Source: JBCBSS01 sp039819065
GTDB taxonomy: Bacteria > Bacteroidota > Bacteroidia > Cytophagales > Cyclobacteriaceae
Length of the DNA stretch: 64,000 bases
Reading direction: 5' to 3'
Assembly: GCA_039819065.1 (NCBI GenBank)
Contig: JBCBSS010000008.1
Coordinates: 1 to 64,000 of the forward strand
Below the pieces are notes generated by a model. The model was given only the letters and a program-made list of their open reading frames with translations, was not told the origin of the DNA and ran no database searches. Both the position numbers and the translations under genes were made by a program. Shown piece after piece: positions 8,377-17,587 of this stretch. Position 1 is the stretch's first letter. Each line of letters opens with the position of its first letter.

Positions 8377-10161
8377 ATGGCCGCTACCTCACCCAAAAAC
8401 TCCAAACGCGTCAATTTTGCTATTAAAGCAAATGGCGCCGCCTTGAGCACAGAAGTGGCCGTCAAGTCCATCGATATCATCAAGGAAGTAAACCGCATTC
8501 CCACCGCCAGAATCATCATCTATGACGGAGAAGCAGCCAAGAAAGACTTCCCGGAAAGTAACAAAGACGATTTCAAACCAGGCTCCAAAATAGAGATCGA
8601 AGCCGGTTACGATCAGGAAAAAGAACTGGTATTCAAAGGTATTGTCATTAAGCACAGCATCAAGATCACACGCGGGTCGGCTATGCTCATTGTAGAATGT
8701 AAGGACGAGGCCGTGAAAATGACCATCGGCCGGAAGAATGCCTATTATAAAGACAAGAAAGACAACGCTATTATCTCGGAGATAATTGGTAACTATAGCG
8801 GGCTTTCTGCTGATGTAGAAAGCACCACACCGGAGCAGAAAGAAGTAGTGCAATACTACTGCACCGACTGGGACTTCATGCTTTCAAGAGCTGAAATCAA
8901 TGGCAAGATTGTCATTGCCGATGATGGCAAAGTGAGTGTAAAAAAGCCAGATACTTCTACCAGCGCTACGCTAGGCATTACCTACGGATCAGACATTCTG
9001 GAATTTAATGCGGAAATGGACGCACGCACCCAATACTCTGCCTCGCAGGGCACGAGCTGGGATATGTCGTCACAGGCCATCGTGCAAGCTACCGGAGCCA
9101 ACCCATCGGTGAACAGCCAAGGCAATTTAAAAAGCAGTGACTTAGCTAGTGTGGTAGGCTTGGATAACCTCAATCTACAGACTTATGGAGCAGTAGCCCA
9201 AGATGTGTTACAGGCCTGGACTGATGCTCAATTGATGAAATCGTGGCTATCACGCATTCAAGGCACAGCCAAATTTCAAGGCAACGCCGGTGCCAAACCA
9301 GGCGTGACTATGGAAGTAGATGGTGTGGGAGATCGTTTCAACGGCACCATGTACATCACTGGGGTACATCATGAAATATCCAAAGGTAATTGGACTTCCG
9401 AAGCGAGAATCGGCCTGCCCGCAGCATGGTTCAGTGAAACACCGGACATCGTAGCTCCACCTGCTTCTGGCCTACTCCCAGGCACTCAAGGCTTGCAGGT
9501 TGGCAAGGTCAAGCAGCTTGACCAAGACCCAGACGGCGAGACCAGGATCATGGTCACTTTCCCGCTCATGCAGGATGATAGCAACGGCGTTTGGGCAAGA
9601 CTGTCCAATTTCTATGCGACTAAAACAGCTGGCAGCTTTTTCATCCCCGAAATAGATGATGAAGTGGTAGTAGGTTTCCTCAACGACGATCCGAGATACC
9701 CGATCATTCTAGGCAGCTTGTATAGCAGCAACATCGCTGCTCCCTACACACCTACTGCGGACAATTACACCAAAGCACTGGTCACCAATAGCAAACTCGA
9801 AGTCAACTTCGACGACGAGAAAAAGGTCATCGTGATCAAAACACCGGGCGGTAATTCTATCACCTTGAGTGAAGATGCCAAATCCATTACCATAGAAGAT
9901 CAGAATAGCAACAAGGTAGAGCTGGGTAGTAGCGGTATTACCATGGATTCTCCAAAGAATATCGCCATTACAGCAAAAGGGACCATTGATATTGATGCCA
10001 CCGGTACATTGACAATCAGTTCCAAAGCAGACGTGAGTGTGAAAGGGCTCAATGTAAACAACACCGCCAATGTAGGCTTCACCGCAAAAGGCAACGCCTC
10101 CGCCGAGCTTTCAGCCTCCGGCCAAACAACGGTAAAAGGCGCTATGGTGATGATTAACTAG
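8377..10161 (+). CDS. VgrG-like spike protein, Pvc8/Afp8-like
   Basis: 594 residues with three parts. Residues 1 to about 365 form a gp27-like hub (VKSIDIIKEVNRIPTARIII, then YYCTDWDFMLSRAEING). Residues about 370-455 form the gp5 OB-fold with GKVKQLDQDPDGETRIMVTF, WARLSN and VGFLNDDPRYPIILGS. From about 470 onward a beta-helical needle of short repeats runs to the end, rich in DSPKNIAITAKGTIDIDATG-type strands. The trimer forms the central spike that carries the PAAR tip. No C-terminal toxin domain is present. Confidence 0.95.
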   Translation: MAATSPKNSKRVNFAIKANGAALSTEVAVKSIDIIKEVNRIPTARIIIYDGEAAKKDFPESNKDDFKPGSKIEIEAGYDQEKELVFKGIVIKHSIKITRGSAMLIVECKDEAVKMTIGRKNAYYKDKKDNAIISEIIGNYSGLSADVESTTPEQKEVVQYYCTDWDFMLSRAEINGKIVIADDGKVSVKKPDTSTSATLGITYGSDILEFNAEMDARTQYSASQGTSWDMSSQAIVQATGANPSVNSQGNLKSSDLASVVGLDNLNLQTYGAVAQDVLQAWTDAQLMKSWLSRIQGTAKFQGNAGAKPGVTMEVDGVGDRFNGTMYITGVHHEISKGNWTSEARIGLPAAWFSETPDIVAPPASGLLPGTQGLQVGKVKQLDQDPDGETRIMVTFPLMQDDSNGVWARLSNFYATKTAGSFFIPEIDDEVVVGFLNDDPRYPIILGSLYSSNIAAPYTPTADNYTKALVTNSKLEVNFDDEKKVIVIKTPGGNSITLSEDAKSITIEDQNSNKVELGSSGITMDSPKNIAITAKGTIDIDATGTLTISSKADVSVKGLNVNNTANVGFTAKGNASAELSASGQTTVKGAMVMIN

Positions 10162-10334
10162 ATGGTAGATATGAGATGTGAGATGTGAGATGTTAGATGT
10201 TAGACATAAGACGAAAGATGTAAGACTAGGACACTGTACTTCTGGCTGTCATTGCGAGGAGGCACGACGAAGCAATCTCGTAGCGAATGGAAATAAATAG
10301 AAATACATAGAAGTAAATAGAAATAGGTGCAGTT

Positions 10335-10418
10335 TGTCATTTCGAGGGACGAGAAATCTCACTCCTGGCAAAGTGAGTACCTAGAAAGAGAAAGATTTCT
10401 CCTAGCGTCGAAATGACA
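10335..10418. repeat. TGTCATTTCGA/TCGAAATGACA inverted-repeat element (copy)
   Basis: An 84-bp element with terminal inverse complements TGTCATTTCGA and TCGAAATGACA, and inner arms GAGAAATCT and AGATTTCTC. Close copies are at 16798-16882 and, in the opposite orientation, 41413-41497. Diverged copies are at 6293-6332 and 60080-60173. Confidence 0.85.
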
Positions 10419-10556
10419 TGTTATAGTAAAAGAATATATCAAAAGGCTATATGCTTGGCAGAACTCAAACGAATAGGCATATGATCAATTGATGATATCG
10501 AACAAAAAGTAACGAGGTTAAGCCCTTGTTGGAGTTGTCTCCAACGAAGACACCAA

Positions 10557-10589
10557 AGTAACGAGGTTACTCGAAGTAACCTCGTTACT
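10557..10589. repeat. Hairpin, AGTAACGAGGTTAC-type arms (copy A)
   Basis: The arms AGTAACGAGGTTACT (left) and AGTAACCTCGTTACT (right) pair perfectly around a short loop. A half copy lies at 10508-10520. Copies B to E (11187, 54472, 54592, 54850) keep the pairing while changing the sequence. Confidence 0.85.
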
Positions 10590-10637
10590 CCGAACTAAAT
10601 ACTAAAGACCAATTACTAACTACTAAAAACCAAACAA

Positions 10638-10937
10638 ATGCCACCAGCTGCCAGATTAACCGACATGCACACTTGCCCGATGCAAACACCAGGAACCCCT
10701 CCCATTCCGCATGTGGGAGGGCCAATTGTAGGGCCAGGCGTACCAACGGTATTGATTGCTAAGCTACCCGCAGCAGTAATTGGAGACAGCCTAGTCTGTG
10801 TAGGGCCACCAGATACGATTGCGAAAGGCTCAGCCACAGTCATGATCGGTGGTAAACCCGCAGCACGCATGGGTGATACCTGCGCTCACGGGGGTAGCAT
10901 AGTAGCGGGTTGTCCAACGGTGATGATTGGGGGGTAG
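10638..10937 (+). CDS. PAAR-domain spike tip protein, Pvc10/Afp10-like
   Basis: A 99-residue PAAR protein. It has PPAARLTDMHTCPM at the start, a proline/glycine-rich stretch, VLIAKLPAAVIGDSLVC, the AKGSATVMIGGKPAARMGD block and a final HGGSIVAGCPTVMIGG. Cys and His residues in the first and last blocks would bind the metal at the cone tip. It is a plain PAAR without a toxin extension. It is isolated from its neighbours by 476 and 414 bp of repeat mosaic, unlike most genes of the cluster, so it may be expressed or exchanged as a unit. Confidence 0.95.
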   Translation: MPPAARLTDMHTCPMQTPGTPPIPHVGGPIVGPGVPTVLIAKLPAAVIGDSLVCVGPPDTIAKGSATVMIGGKPAARMGDTCAHGGSIVAGCPTVMIGG

Positions 10938-11351
10938 GAAAGTAGATATGAGATACTAGACATAAGTAGTAAGACAAAAGATATTAGACATAAGACGTAA
11001 GAAGAAAGAGGTAAGACTAGGAAACCGCCCTTCTGGATGTCATTGCGAGCGAAGTATGAGCGAAGCAATCCGGTCGATGAACTATGAATTGAGTTCCATG
11101 CCTCGTCCTTCTGAGCAGCAACTTATTGGAGGCTTGGCAGAACTTAAGCGAATGGATATATGATCAATTGATGATATTGAACAAGAAGTAACGAGGTTAC
11201 TCTAAGTAACCTCGTTACTCAGGACTAAATACCTTGGAACCCTGATGGCGCGCGTCTGTGACGCGTGACCAAAACTTTAGCGAACGCGTTGCAAACGCGC
11301 TCGAAAAGAAAACTAAAATGAAAGCCCTGTCTTTCAAAACGATAAAACACA
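10938..11351. repeat. Intergenic repeat mosaic downstream of the PAAR gene
   Basis: No gene is seen. Modules in order: the heptamer tract TAGACATAAGAC-like (about 10940-11020); an ATTGCGAGCGAAG...GAAGCAATCC repeat (about 11038-11073); GTCCTTCTGAGCAGCAACTT (about 11104-11124); a GGCTTGGCAGAACTTAAGCG...ATGATCAATTGATGATAT module (11131-11178); hairpin copy B (11187-11219); and a CGCGTC-TGT-GACGCG hairpin (11251-11265) followed by a GCGTT/AACGC hairpin (about 11284-11300). Confidence 0.8.
11187..11219. repeat. Hairpin, AGTAACGAGGTTAC-type arms (copy B)
   Basis: Perfectly paired arms AGTAACGAGGTTACT and AGTAACCTCGTTACT, the same sequence as copy A, and preceded like copy A by an ATGATCAATTGATGATATTGAACAA-type module. 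Confidence 0.85.
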
Positions 11352-11834
11352 ATGGCTAAAAAGCAAAGCAAATCATTCTTGGGAACAGGTTGGGGTTTCC
11401 CGCCGGAGTTCAAGAAACGCAATGAAAGCGCCTTGATCAACCATCCGGCCGGTGTGGAAATGGTGAATGATGAAGACGACATAGAACAGAGCCTGGGCAT
11501 TTTGCTTTCTACTATACCCGGAGAGCGCATTATGGAACCGCGATACGGCTGTGGGGTGAAGAAGATGGTATTCGAAACCATCAGCCTGACTATGACCACG
11601 CGTATCAAAAACATCATAGAAAAGGCCGTACTGCTCTACGAGCCCAGGATAACGGTAGAAAAAATTGACGTTTCAGATGGTACTGACCTAGGATTACATC
11701 GCGGTGAAGGTGTATTATACATTGATCTTCACTATAAAATCATCACCACCAACACACGTAGAAATATGGTTTATCCATTCTACCTGAAAGAAGGAACTGA
11801 TATACCCAATCTCTCTAGCCTATCTGCCCAATGA
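11352..11834 (+). CDS. gp25/GPW-family baseplate protein, Pvc9/Afp9-like
   Basis: A 160-residue gp25 family protein. It has GTGWGFPPEF at the start, EDDIEQSLGILLSTIPGERI with the conserved Glu-Arg of the family, MEPRYGCGVKKMVFE, then strands ITVEKIDVSDG and VLYIDLHYKI. gp25 sits in the inner baseplate and nucleates sheath assembly. Its last codons overlap the start of the next gene (ATGA), so the two are coupled. Confidence 0.95.
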   Translation: MAKKQSKSFLGTGWGFPPEFKKRNESALINHPAGVEMVNDEDDIEQSLGILLSTIPGERIMEPRYGCGVKKMVFETISLTMTTRIKNIIEKAVLLYEPRITVEKIDVSDGTDLGLHRGEGVLYIDLHYKIITTNTRRNMVYPFYLKEGTDIPNLSSLSAQ

Positions 11835-14800
11835 AAAACAATCGGTCACAGATAGTCGATTTCAACGAAGGCACCAGCCAAAGAGCGCGCTACCCACGCG
11901 CACTGAGGCCGGAATATGCGCCAGTCGATGAGAAAGACGTCTATGATCTGATGCAGTTCGCGGCCAAATATTCTGGCCTGATCAACTACTTCGAATTCAA
12001 ACCAGCCAAGAAAGCCAAGGCCAACGGTAAGGAAAAAGAAGCCCAGGCCGACTTACCCGATTGGAAATCGTTCTTTGCCGATCAGGAGATCATCATGCTT
12101 TCTGGCATCCTGAATTATGACATTGGCTCAGCTGAAGATAAGTTCAATTCCGACCTCTATGCCATCGAGATTGACAACTATCTCCAAAGCAAGATACAGT
12201 CGTTGGATACGGTATTGACCTTTCTCAGCAATACAGTGACTGAACTAAGTGGCTGGCAGCAGAACCTCAAGCTCAATGAGGATCAGGATAACATGCTGGC
12301 CGGACTGGATTTACTGATTGAAGGCAGCCTCAATGGACTATTGGGGCAAATCCTGAGCTACATCAAAGACATCGAAGATAAGTATGACTTTGCCGATTTC
12401 AGTGCCTTTAAAAAGATGGTCAAGGAAAAACTAAAAAGGTCACCCTGGAAAATCAAAGAACCAGAAGATGCCAACTTATTCGGCGGTTCTGCAGAATCGG
12501 CACAGTGCATTGATGACAAACTCCTTCCGGTACTACAAGAGCTTTTCCTAAACCTATCTAAGTTTATCAATGGCCTGGTGCAAGCCTCCAAGCGCTTCAT
12601 TGATCACAGGCTGAAGTCCTACCAGGGTAATGAGCCTCATATCGGCCTTTTTGTGGCTTTTCTACAACTCTTCAAATATGCGCAAGACCAGATCAATGCC
12701 ATTACTGGCCTTCATCTGAAGCATCACTACCGGGAAATCCTAAAGCAATCGCCAAAAGCAAGCGAACCCGACACTGCTTATGTACTGCTAGGCCTGGCCA
12801 AGACGCTGGACTACTTTACACTGAAAAAAGGGACACAGCTCAGTGCCGGCAAGAATGCGTCAACGGCAGAAATTATCTATGAAACTACCCGTGACGTTGC
12901 CCTAAGCCATTGTGAAGTGAAGGATATCAAAACGGCCTTCATGGCCAGAAATGAGGATGTTTACACAGGCTGGATACCCGGTGGCAACCAAAGCTATTTT
13001 GCCTCCTCTGAAAACGAGTATTTGGTTTCGGGTATCTACAGCAACAGACAGGTCAAGCTTGCTGAGGATAGTTCGGAAGAATCAGAGGACGGCTTTCCGG
13101 TATTCGGACAAGACCAGTTCTATAAGTACGACAGCCAAAGAAATATGGAAAGCGCGACCATCGGGTTCGCCATTTCCACCCCTACCCTGCTACTCAACGA
13201 AGGCGAGCGCAGCGTGACCATCAAAATTGATTTTGACAGGCGGTCTTTCAAAACAACCAGAATATTGCTTGCCAGGATCTTTCTGGGCGACCGTGGTCAC
13301 CATCGTAAGCCGTCAGAAGTGGGTAAAAAGGGCTTGCTCTACGCCTTCCAAAGGCACTTCGCCAACCCCTTCGATCTTTGGTACACCAGTGATGACGGGT
13401 TAATTGAAATTGATAAATACCGTTTGAGCCTGAATGTGGATAAACCTGCTATGGAAATCTCATTCTACCTGCCACATAGTGCAAAGCCATTCACCGGATA
13501 CAATGCGGAAATTCACGGTAACAACTTCAGTACAGCATGGCCGCTATTGCAAGTATTGCTGAAAGAGGAGACATCCATTTTCCCCTATTCTATCTTCAAG
13601 TCGCTGCAAGTTGAAAATATCAATGTACAAGTCGTAGCCAGGAATGTGCGAAATCTCATTTTGTACAATGACCTCGGGCAGCTGACTATTGATAAGCCAT
13701 TTCAGCCGTTCGGAACGGTACCATACAAAGGCTCATACTTGCTAATCAGCAATAAAGAATTATTAGCCAAGCAGGTCACCGATCTCAAATTCAGATTTGA
13801 GTGGCTTGACCTACCTGCCCATGATAATGGCTTCAAAGATCATTACGTATCATATAATTTGGGCACCGACAATGACGCTTTCGAAATCAAGATCAGTTAT
13901 CTCAAAGATAGAAGCTGGTCTCCTGCTCCTGCGTCGCAGCAGGTCTTCAATCTATTCGAAAGCCAAGCTGCCACAGATGAAGACGGACAGCCGATTAACC
14001 CATTATGCATTTCTACGGATTTAGAAGACATCAAACTAAGTCCGTTGCAACTTGCGCCAATCGAGCTACCCGATGAAATGACTTACAGCAGTTTGACAGG
14101 GGAAGGTTTTTTTAAGCTACAACTATCCTCCCCTCCGTATGCCTTCGCACATGACGAATATACCAAAATTCTATCCAGAACCATTCTGGAGAATAGCAAA
14201 CGTGAGGAGGCAGACCAATTACCAGAACCTTATCTGCCCTACACGCCAACCGCCAGTTCGCTGACTTTGGATTATTGTGCAGAACAGGACATTAAACCAG
14301 CGGCGCCACAAGAAGGCGGCACTGAGAATAGACAGCTAAAATTCTTCCATATATCTGCTTTCGGAACACGCCAGGTACTAGAAGGCACCACCATAGAAAG
14401 AAAGCCCTTGCTGCCCAACTATGGCTACCAAGGACTGCTTTACTTGGGGCTGGCTAACTTGAAGCCGCCACAGCAGGTATCCCTACTTTTCACCTTTTCA
14501 CGATCTCCTGAATACGAAAATCAGGCTTCTATTCCCGAGCCAGAATGGAATTACCTATCCAACAACGAATGGAAATCCCTGGATCGAGAAAGCATCGTTC
14601 TCGACACGACCAATAAGTTCACCCAGACGGGTATCATAGAACTGAACTTGCCGGAGGACATCACAGACAATAACCCGATCATGTCATCGCCGTTGTTCTG
14701 GCTGGCTGTAGGGATAAAAGAGAATGCCAACCTGACCAGCAGGTGTACTGGCATTTCACCTAACGCGGTAACGGCAGTATGGAAAAAAGACATAGCCGAT

Positions 14801-15697
14801 TCTGACCACCTCAAGAACCCGTTACCGCCCGAAGCCATCAGCAAAATCCTGGATAAAATACCTCAGGTGAAGTCACTGGTTCAGCCCCTACCTTCGTTTG
14901 GTGGTGAGCCCAGAGAAACCATCAAGAAATTTCATACCAGACTAAGTGAGCGATTAAGCCATAAAAAACGGGCACTCAACACCTGGGATTATGAGCGCCT
15001 GGTATTGGAAAAATTCCCTGAAGTATACAAAGTGAAATGCATCACTGCCTCGGATGTGGTAGACGTTGACCACTTTGATGACGAGACCATTGTTCCCCCC
15101 GGCGAAGTACGCATTGTAGTGATTCCGGATATCAGCAAGATCAAGACGGGCAGTAAGCTGAAGCCCAAGTTCAATGTGGCCAAGCTTGAAGAAATCGGTA
15201 ACTATATCAATGAGTTGACCTCAAACTTTGTCAAGGTGAGGGTGATCAACCCATTCTATGAGCGGGTGCGTGTGGCGCTCAAAGTGAAGTTCAATGTATT
15301 CGGAAACATAGGCCCATACATCACCCAGCTGCATGATGAAATGACCACGTTTCTGGCGCCATGGCTCAGTGATGAACTAGAAGAAGAAAAATTTGGAGGA
15401 AGTATATATAAGTCTGATGTTGTTGGATTTATCGAAAATAGACCTTATGTTGATTTCGTAACCGCAATATCATTGATTAAGATCAGTAGAAGCAAGAAAA
15501 CAGGCTATAGTTACTCAGAAACCACTTCGTTGGAAGGTGATAGTGATATCGAAAAGTTGGACGCCATGCACCCACATTCGGTGTTGACTTCCGCCAGAAG
15601 TCATATGATCGAAGTACAGGACGATAAGATGCATGAAAGTGCGGAATCCAGGTGCATTGGCAACATGGAATTAGGAAGTGATTTCATCATCGGCTGA
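11831..15697 (+). CDS. Large baseplate protein, gp6/baseplate J-like (Pvc11/Afp11-like)
   Basis: 1288 residues, starting at ATG within the gp25 stop. The N-terminal third is mostly helical (for example VKEKLKRSPWKIKEPEDANL); the middle is beta-rich. The C-terminal part carries the baseplate-J signature FHTRLSERLSHKKRALNTWD followed by YERLVLEKFPEVYKVKC (about residues 1035-1068), then VVIPDISKIKTGSKLKP and a fold of the gp6 wedge type. It is longer than a typical Afp11. In AlgoCIS-like particles enlarged baseplate subunits build a cage around the spike, which could explain the size; that is inference. Confidence 0.9.
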   Translation: MKNNRSQIVDFNEGTSQRARYPRALRPEYAPVDEKDVYDLMQFAAKYSGLINYFEFKPAKKAKANGKEKEAQADLPDWKSFFADQEIIMLSGILNYDIGSAEDKFNSDLYAIEIDNYLQSKIQSLDTVLTFLSNTVTELSGWQQNLKLNEDQDNMLAGLDLLIEGSLNGLLGQILSYIKDIEDKYDFADFSAFKKMVKEKLKRSPWKIKEPEDANLFGGSAESAQCIDDKLLPVLQELFLNLSKFINGLVQASKRFIDHRLKSYQGNEPHIGLFVAFLQLFKYAQDQINAITGLHLKHHYREILKQSPKASEPDTAYVLLGLAKTLDYFTLKKGTQLSAGKNASTAEIIYETTRDVALSHCEVKDIKTAFMARNEDVYTGWIPGGNQSYFASSENEYLVSGIYSNRQVKLAEDSSEESEDGFPVFGQDQFYKYDSQRNMESATIGFAISTPTLLLNEGERSVTIKIDFDRRSFKTTRILLARIFLGDRGHHRKPSEVGKKGLLYAFQRHFANPFDLWYTSDDGLIEIDKYRLSLNVDKPAMEISFYLPHSAKPFTGYNAEIHGNNFSTAWPLLQVLLKEETSIFPYSIFKSLQVENINVQVVARNVRNLILYNDLGQLTIDKPFQPFGTVPYKGSYLLISNKELLAKQVTDLKFRFEWLDLPAHDNGFKDHYVSYNLGTDNDAFEIKISYLKDRSWSPAPASQQVFNLFESQAATDEDGQPINPLCISTDLEDIKLSPLQLAPIELPDEMTYSSLTGEGFFKLQLSSPPYAFAHDEYTKILSRTILENSKREEADQLPEPYLPYTPTASSLTLDYCAEQDIKPAAPQEGGTENRQLKFFHISAFGTRQVLEGTTIERKPLLPNYGYQGLLYLGLANLKPPQQVSLLFTFSRSPEYENQASIPEPEWNYLSNNEWKSLDRESIVLDTTNKFTQTGIIELNLPEDITDNNPIMSSPLFWLAVGIKENANLTSRCTGISPNAVTAVWKKDIADSDHLKNPLPPEAISKILDKIPQVKSLVQPLPSFGGEPRETIKKFHTRLSERLSHKKRALNTWDYERLVLEKFPEVYKVKCITASDVVDVDHFDDETIVPPGEVRIVVIPDISKIKTGSKLKPKFNVAKLEEIGNYINELTSNFVKVRVINPFYERVRVALKVKFNVFGNIGPYITQLHDEMTTFLAPWLSDELEEEKFGGSIYKSDVVGFIENRPYVDFVTAISLIKISRSKKTGYSYSETTSLEGDSDIEKLDAMHPHSVLTSARSHMIEVQDDKMHESAESRCIGNMELGSDFIIG

Positions 15698-15720
15698 CGC
15701 CGGTGTAATCAAGAATTAGG

Positions 15721-16620
15721 ATGTCAAAACATAACCGTAGAACGCTTAAGAACCTTTTTAGATTTGGGTCTCGCCCATCAGAGGAGAGCTTTGAAAAATT
15801 GATAGATTCTTCTCTCAATTTGATCGACGATGGTTTCTCCAAAACCTTCGATGACGGCATGCAAATCTCGCCGGGTTCAGAATCTAAAAACGACCGGCTG
15901 CTCAGCTTCTACAAGGACATTTCCGATCCAAAGCCTGAATGGTACGTCGGGCTGCACAAAGAGAAGGGTGGCGAAAAATATGGGCTTTCTATCGGTAGAA
16001 AGGACGAGAAAAAAGGCAAGCTCCACTTATCCGCCGACGGTGACGTAGGCGTAGGCACGGAGGATCCCAAAGCCAAGCTGCACGTCAATGGCAATCTCTA
16101 TGTCAGCAAAAAGCTGAAGGTCAATGACTTCATGATCATGAAAGGCCGTACTGGCGCTTTCGGTCATACCCATTCGGTACCAGCTAACGGTGAGTGGCAC
16201 AGCATTATCGAAGGGCTCATGGATTGTCAAGCATTCGAGGTGGTAGCACGCGCTGGTGCAGAACGTGCTGCCGGTAAGTATGCCTTAGCACACGCCATTG
16301 CGGTTAACACCTACGCCAACTCGATTGATCTGATTCAAAGCAAGCAAGGCGAAAGTAACTTTTTCAAGCGCTTGCAGGGGGTTCTAGGGTATAATTCAAA
16401 GGGCACCATTAAAATATCCAAGACCCAGGCTTTCTACGGACACCGGAAGAACCGAATTAAAATGCGCTGGAGAAGCTACGAGGTGAAGAACGGAGGCTAT
16501 TACCCCTACCGCTACGATTTACAGATCAAAACTGCATCCGACTATGGCCCAAAAGGGCATATCAAATTTTCGATCACGCACCTCTGGGGGGATAAGGAAA
16601 TGGGGTTGAGTGAAGAGTAG
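15721..16620 (+). CDS. Tail-fibre-like protein of the eCIS (299 aa)
   Basis: The N-terminus has SEESFEKLIDSSLNLIDDGF, a motif I associate with Bacteroidota injection-system fibre/adhesin proteins. The middle has DVGVGTEDPKAKLHVNGNLY (about residues 103-122), the repeat typical of phage tail fibres ahead of a C-terminal domain. The C-terminal half (about 140-299) has GEWHSIIEGLMDCQAFEVVA and beta strands and may bind the target. No chaperone/peptidase S74 domain is seen. It lies between the two large baseplate genes, where Afp13/Pvc13 fibres are found in other clusters, but the sequence is not adenovirus-fibre-like. Confidence 0.7.
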   Translation: MSKHNRRTLKNLFRFGSRPSEESFEKLIDSSLNLIDDGFSKTFDDGMQISPGSESKNDRLLSFYKDISDPKPEWYVGLHKEKGGEKYGLSIGRKDEKKGKLHLSADGDVGVGTEDPKAKLHVNGNLYVSKKLKVNDFMIMKGRTGAFGHTHSVPANGEWHSIIEGLMDCQAFEVVARAGAERAAGKYALAHAIAVNTYANSIDLIQSKQGESNFFKRLQGVLGYNSKGTIKISKTQAFYGHRKNRIKMRWRSYEVKNGGYYPYRYDLQIKTASDYGPKGHIKFSITHLWGDKEMGLSEE

Positions 16621-17587
16621 ATATGAGATGTGAGATATTAGATTTTAGACATAAGACAAAAGAAGAAAGACAATATAAAATAGAAACTGTCATTGCGATC
16701 CGTCAGTGGACGGACAGGGGACGAAGCAATCCAGTAGCTATAAAAAACAAGTGGAAATAAATAGAAATATATAAAAGTAAATGAAATAGGTGCAGTTTGT
16801 CATTTCGAGGAACGAGAAATCCCACTCCCTGTAAAGTGAATCACCAAGAAAGAAAAAGATTTCTCCTAGCGTCGAAATGACATGCTATAGCAAAAGCAGA
16901 GAAGTAAGAAGAAAGACAATAGACTGGTGAATTATAATCGAAGCTGTCATTGCGCGCGACGAAGGAGCAAAGCAATCCAGAAGAGGCCTACGAATTACAA
17001 ATTGTATTCGTGCCATGTCCTTCTGAGCAGCAACTTATTGGAAGGTAAGCATGACTTAACCAAATGGCATATGATCAATTGATTATATGCTATAGAATAT
17101 GAACGCACGAAAGTAACTTTCGCGCTAGGGCGAGGAGCAAAGCAATCCAGAAGCTATTAGAAATAAATAGAAGTAATTAGAAATAGGTTCTGGCTGTCAT
17201 TGCGAGCCTGTCCGTCTACTGACTGAGAGGAACGAAGAAGCAATCCAGTGGATGAATTACGAATTACAAATTGACTTAGATCGTCATTCCCTTGCGACCT
17301 TGCGTAGCTTGGGAGACTTGGGAATCTCTATATCAGACATAAGAAGTGAGACGAAAGATATGAGACTGAGAGATTCCCTGGATTCGTTCCTACGTCACGA
17401 ACCATGGAATGACAGCAGAAGCTATTCAAAGTAATTCAGTAGCTAAGAAAGATTTCTCACTACGTTCGAAATGACATGCTATGGCAAAAGCAGAGGTGTG
17501 AAACAAGGATAAACAATCAATCGACAATCGTCACCAACTAAACACAAAATACTCAATACTAACTACTAAAGACCGACTACTACCCAC
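16621..17587. repeat. 967-bp repeat mosaic inside the eCIS cluster
   Basis: No gene is convincing here. It holds the heptamer tract (about 16618-16675); four ATTGCGA...GCAATCC repeats (about 16687-16735, 16944-16980, 17130-17152 partial, 17194-17249); the 85-bp TGTCATTTCGA element (16798-16882); a CTTCTGAGCAGCAACTTATTGGA module with ATATGATCAATTGATTATAT (about 17022-17090); a CGAAAGT/ACTTTCG hairpin (about 17107-17120); and a GATTCCCTGGATTCGTTCCT...ATGGAATGAC repeat (17370-17413). A 60-codon open frame at 17252-17434 is made of these repeats and is not called. Confidence 0.8.
16798..16882. repeat. TGTCATTTCGA/TCGAAATGACA inverted-repeat element (copy)
   Basis: Second close copy of the element at 10335-10418, with the same terminal and inner arms and a diverged centre. 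Confidence 0.85.

Larger units (their letters stand above)
10162..10637. repeat. Intergenic repeat mosaic upstream of the PAAR gene
   Basis: No gene is seen. From left to right it holds: a degenerate heptamer tract (AGATGTGAGATGT-like, about 10165-10235); a CTGTCATTGCGAGG...GAAGCAATC repeat (about 10246-10278); AAATAGAAATA-type pieces (about 10290-10325); the 84-bp TGTCATTTCGA inverted repeat (10335-10418); a GCTTGGCAGAACT...ATATGATCAATTGATGATAT module (10452-10499); and hairpins at 10528-10545 and 10557-10589. The same order of modules recurs on the other side of the PAAR gene. Confidence 0.8.

Noticed and set aside
10162..10637. Origin or attachment site in the repeat mosaic
   Set aside because: No DnaA-box cluster or integrase is present, and the same modules occur in about ten other spacers.
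8377..10937. Type VI secretion system reading of the VgrG-like and PAAR genes
   Set aside because: There are no TssJ/L/M membrane-complex genes and no ClpV; the sheath is phage-like in size and the ATPase is of the Pvc15 class.
17252..17434. 60-codon open frame in the spacer before the 944-aa baseplate gene
   Set aside because: It is made entirely of dispersed repeat modules (ATTGCGA, GGATTCGTTCC, heptamer tract) that occur elsewhere in other frames.
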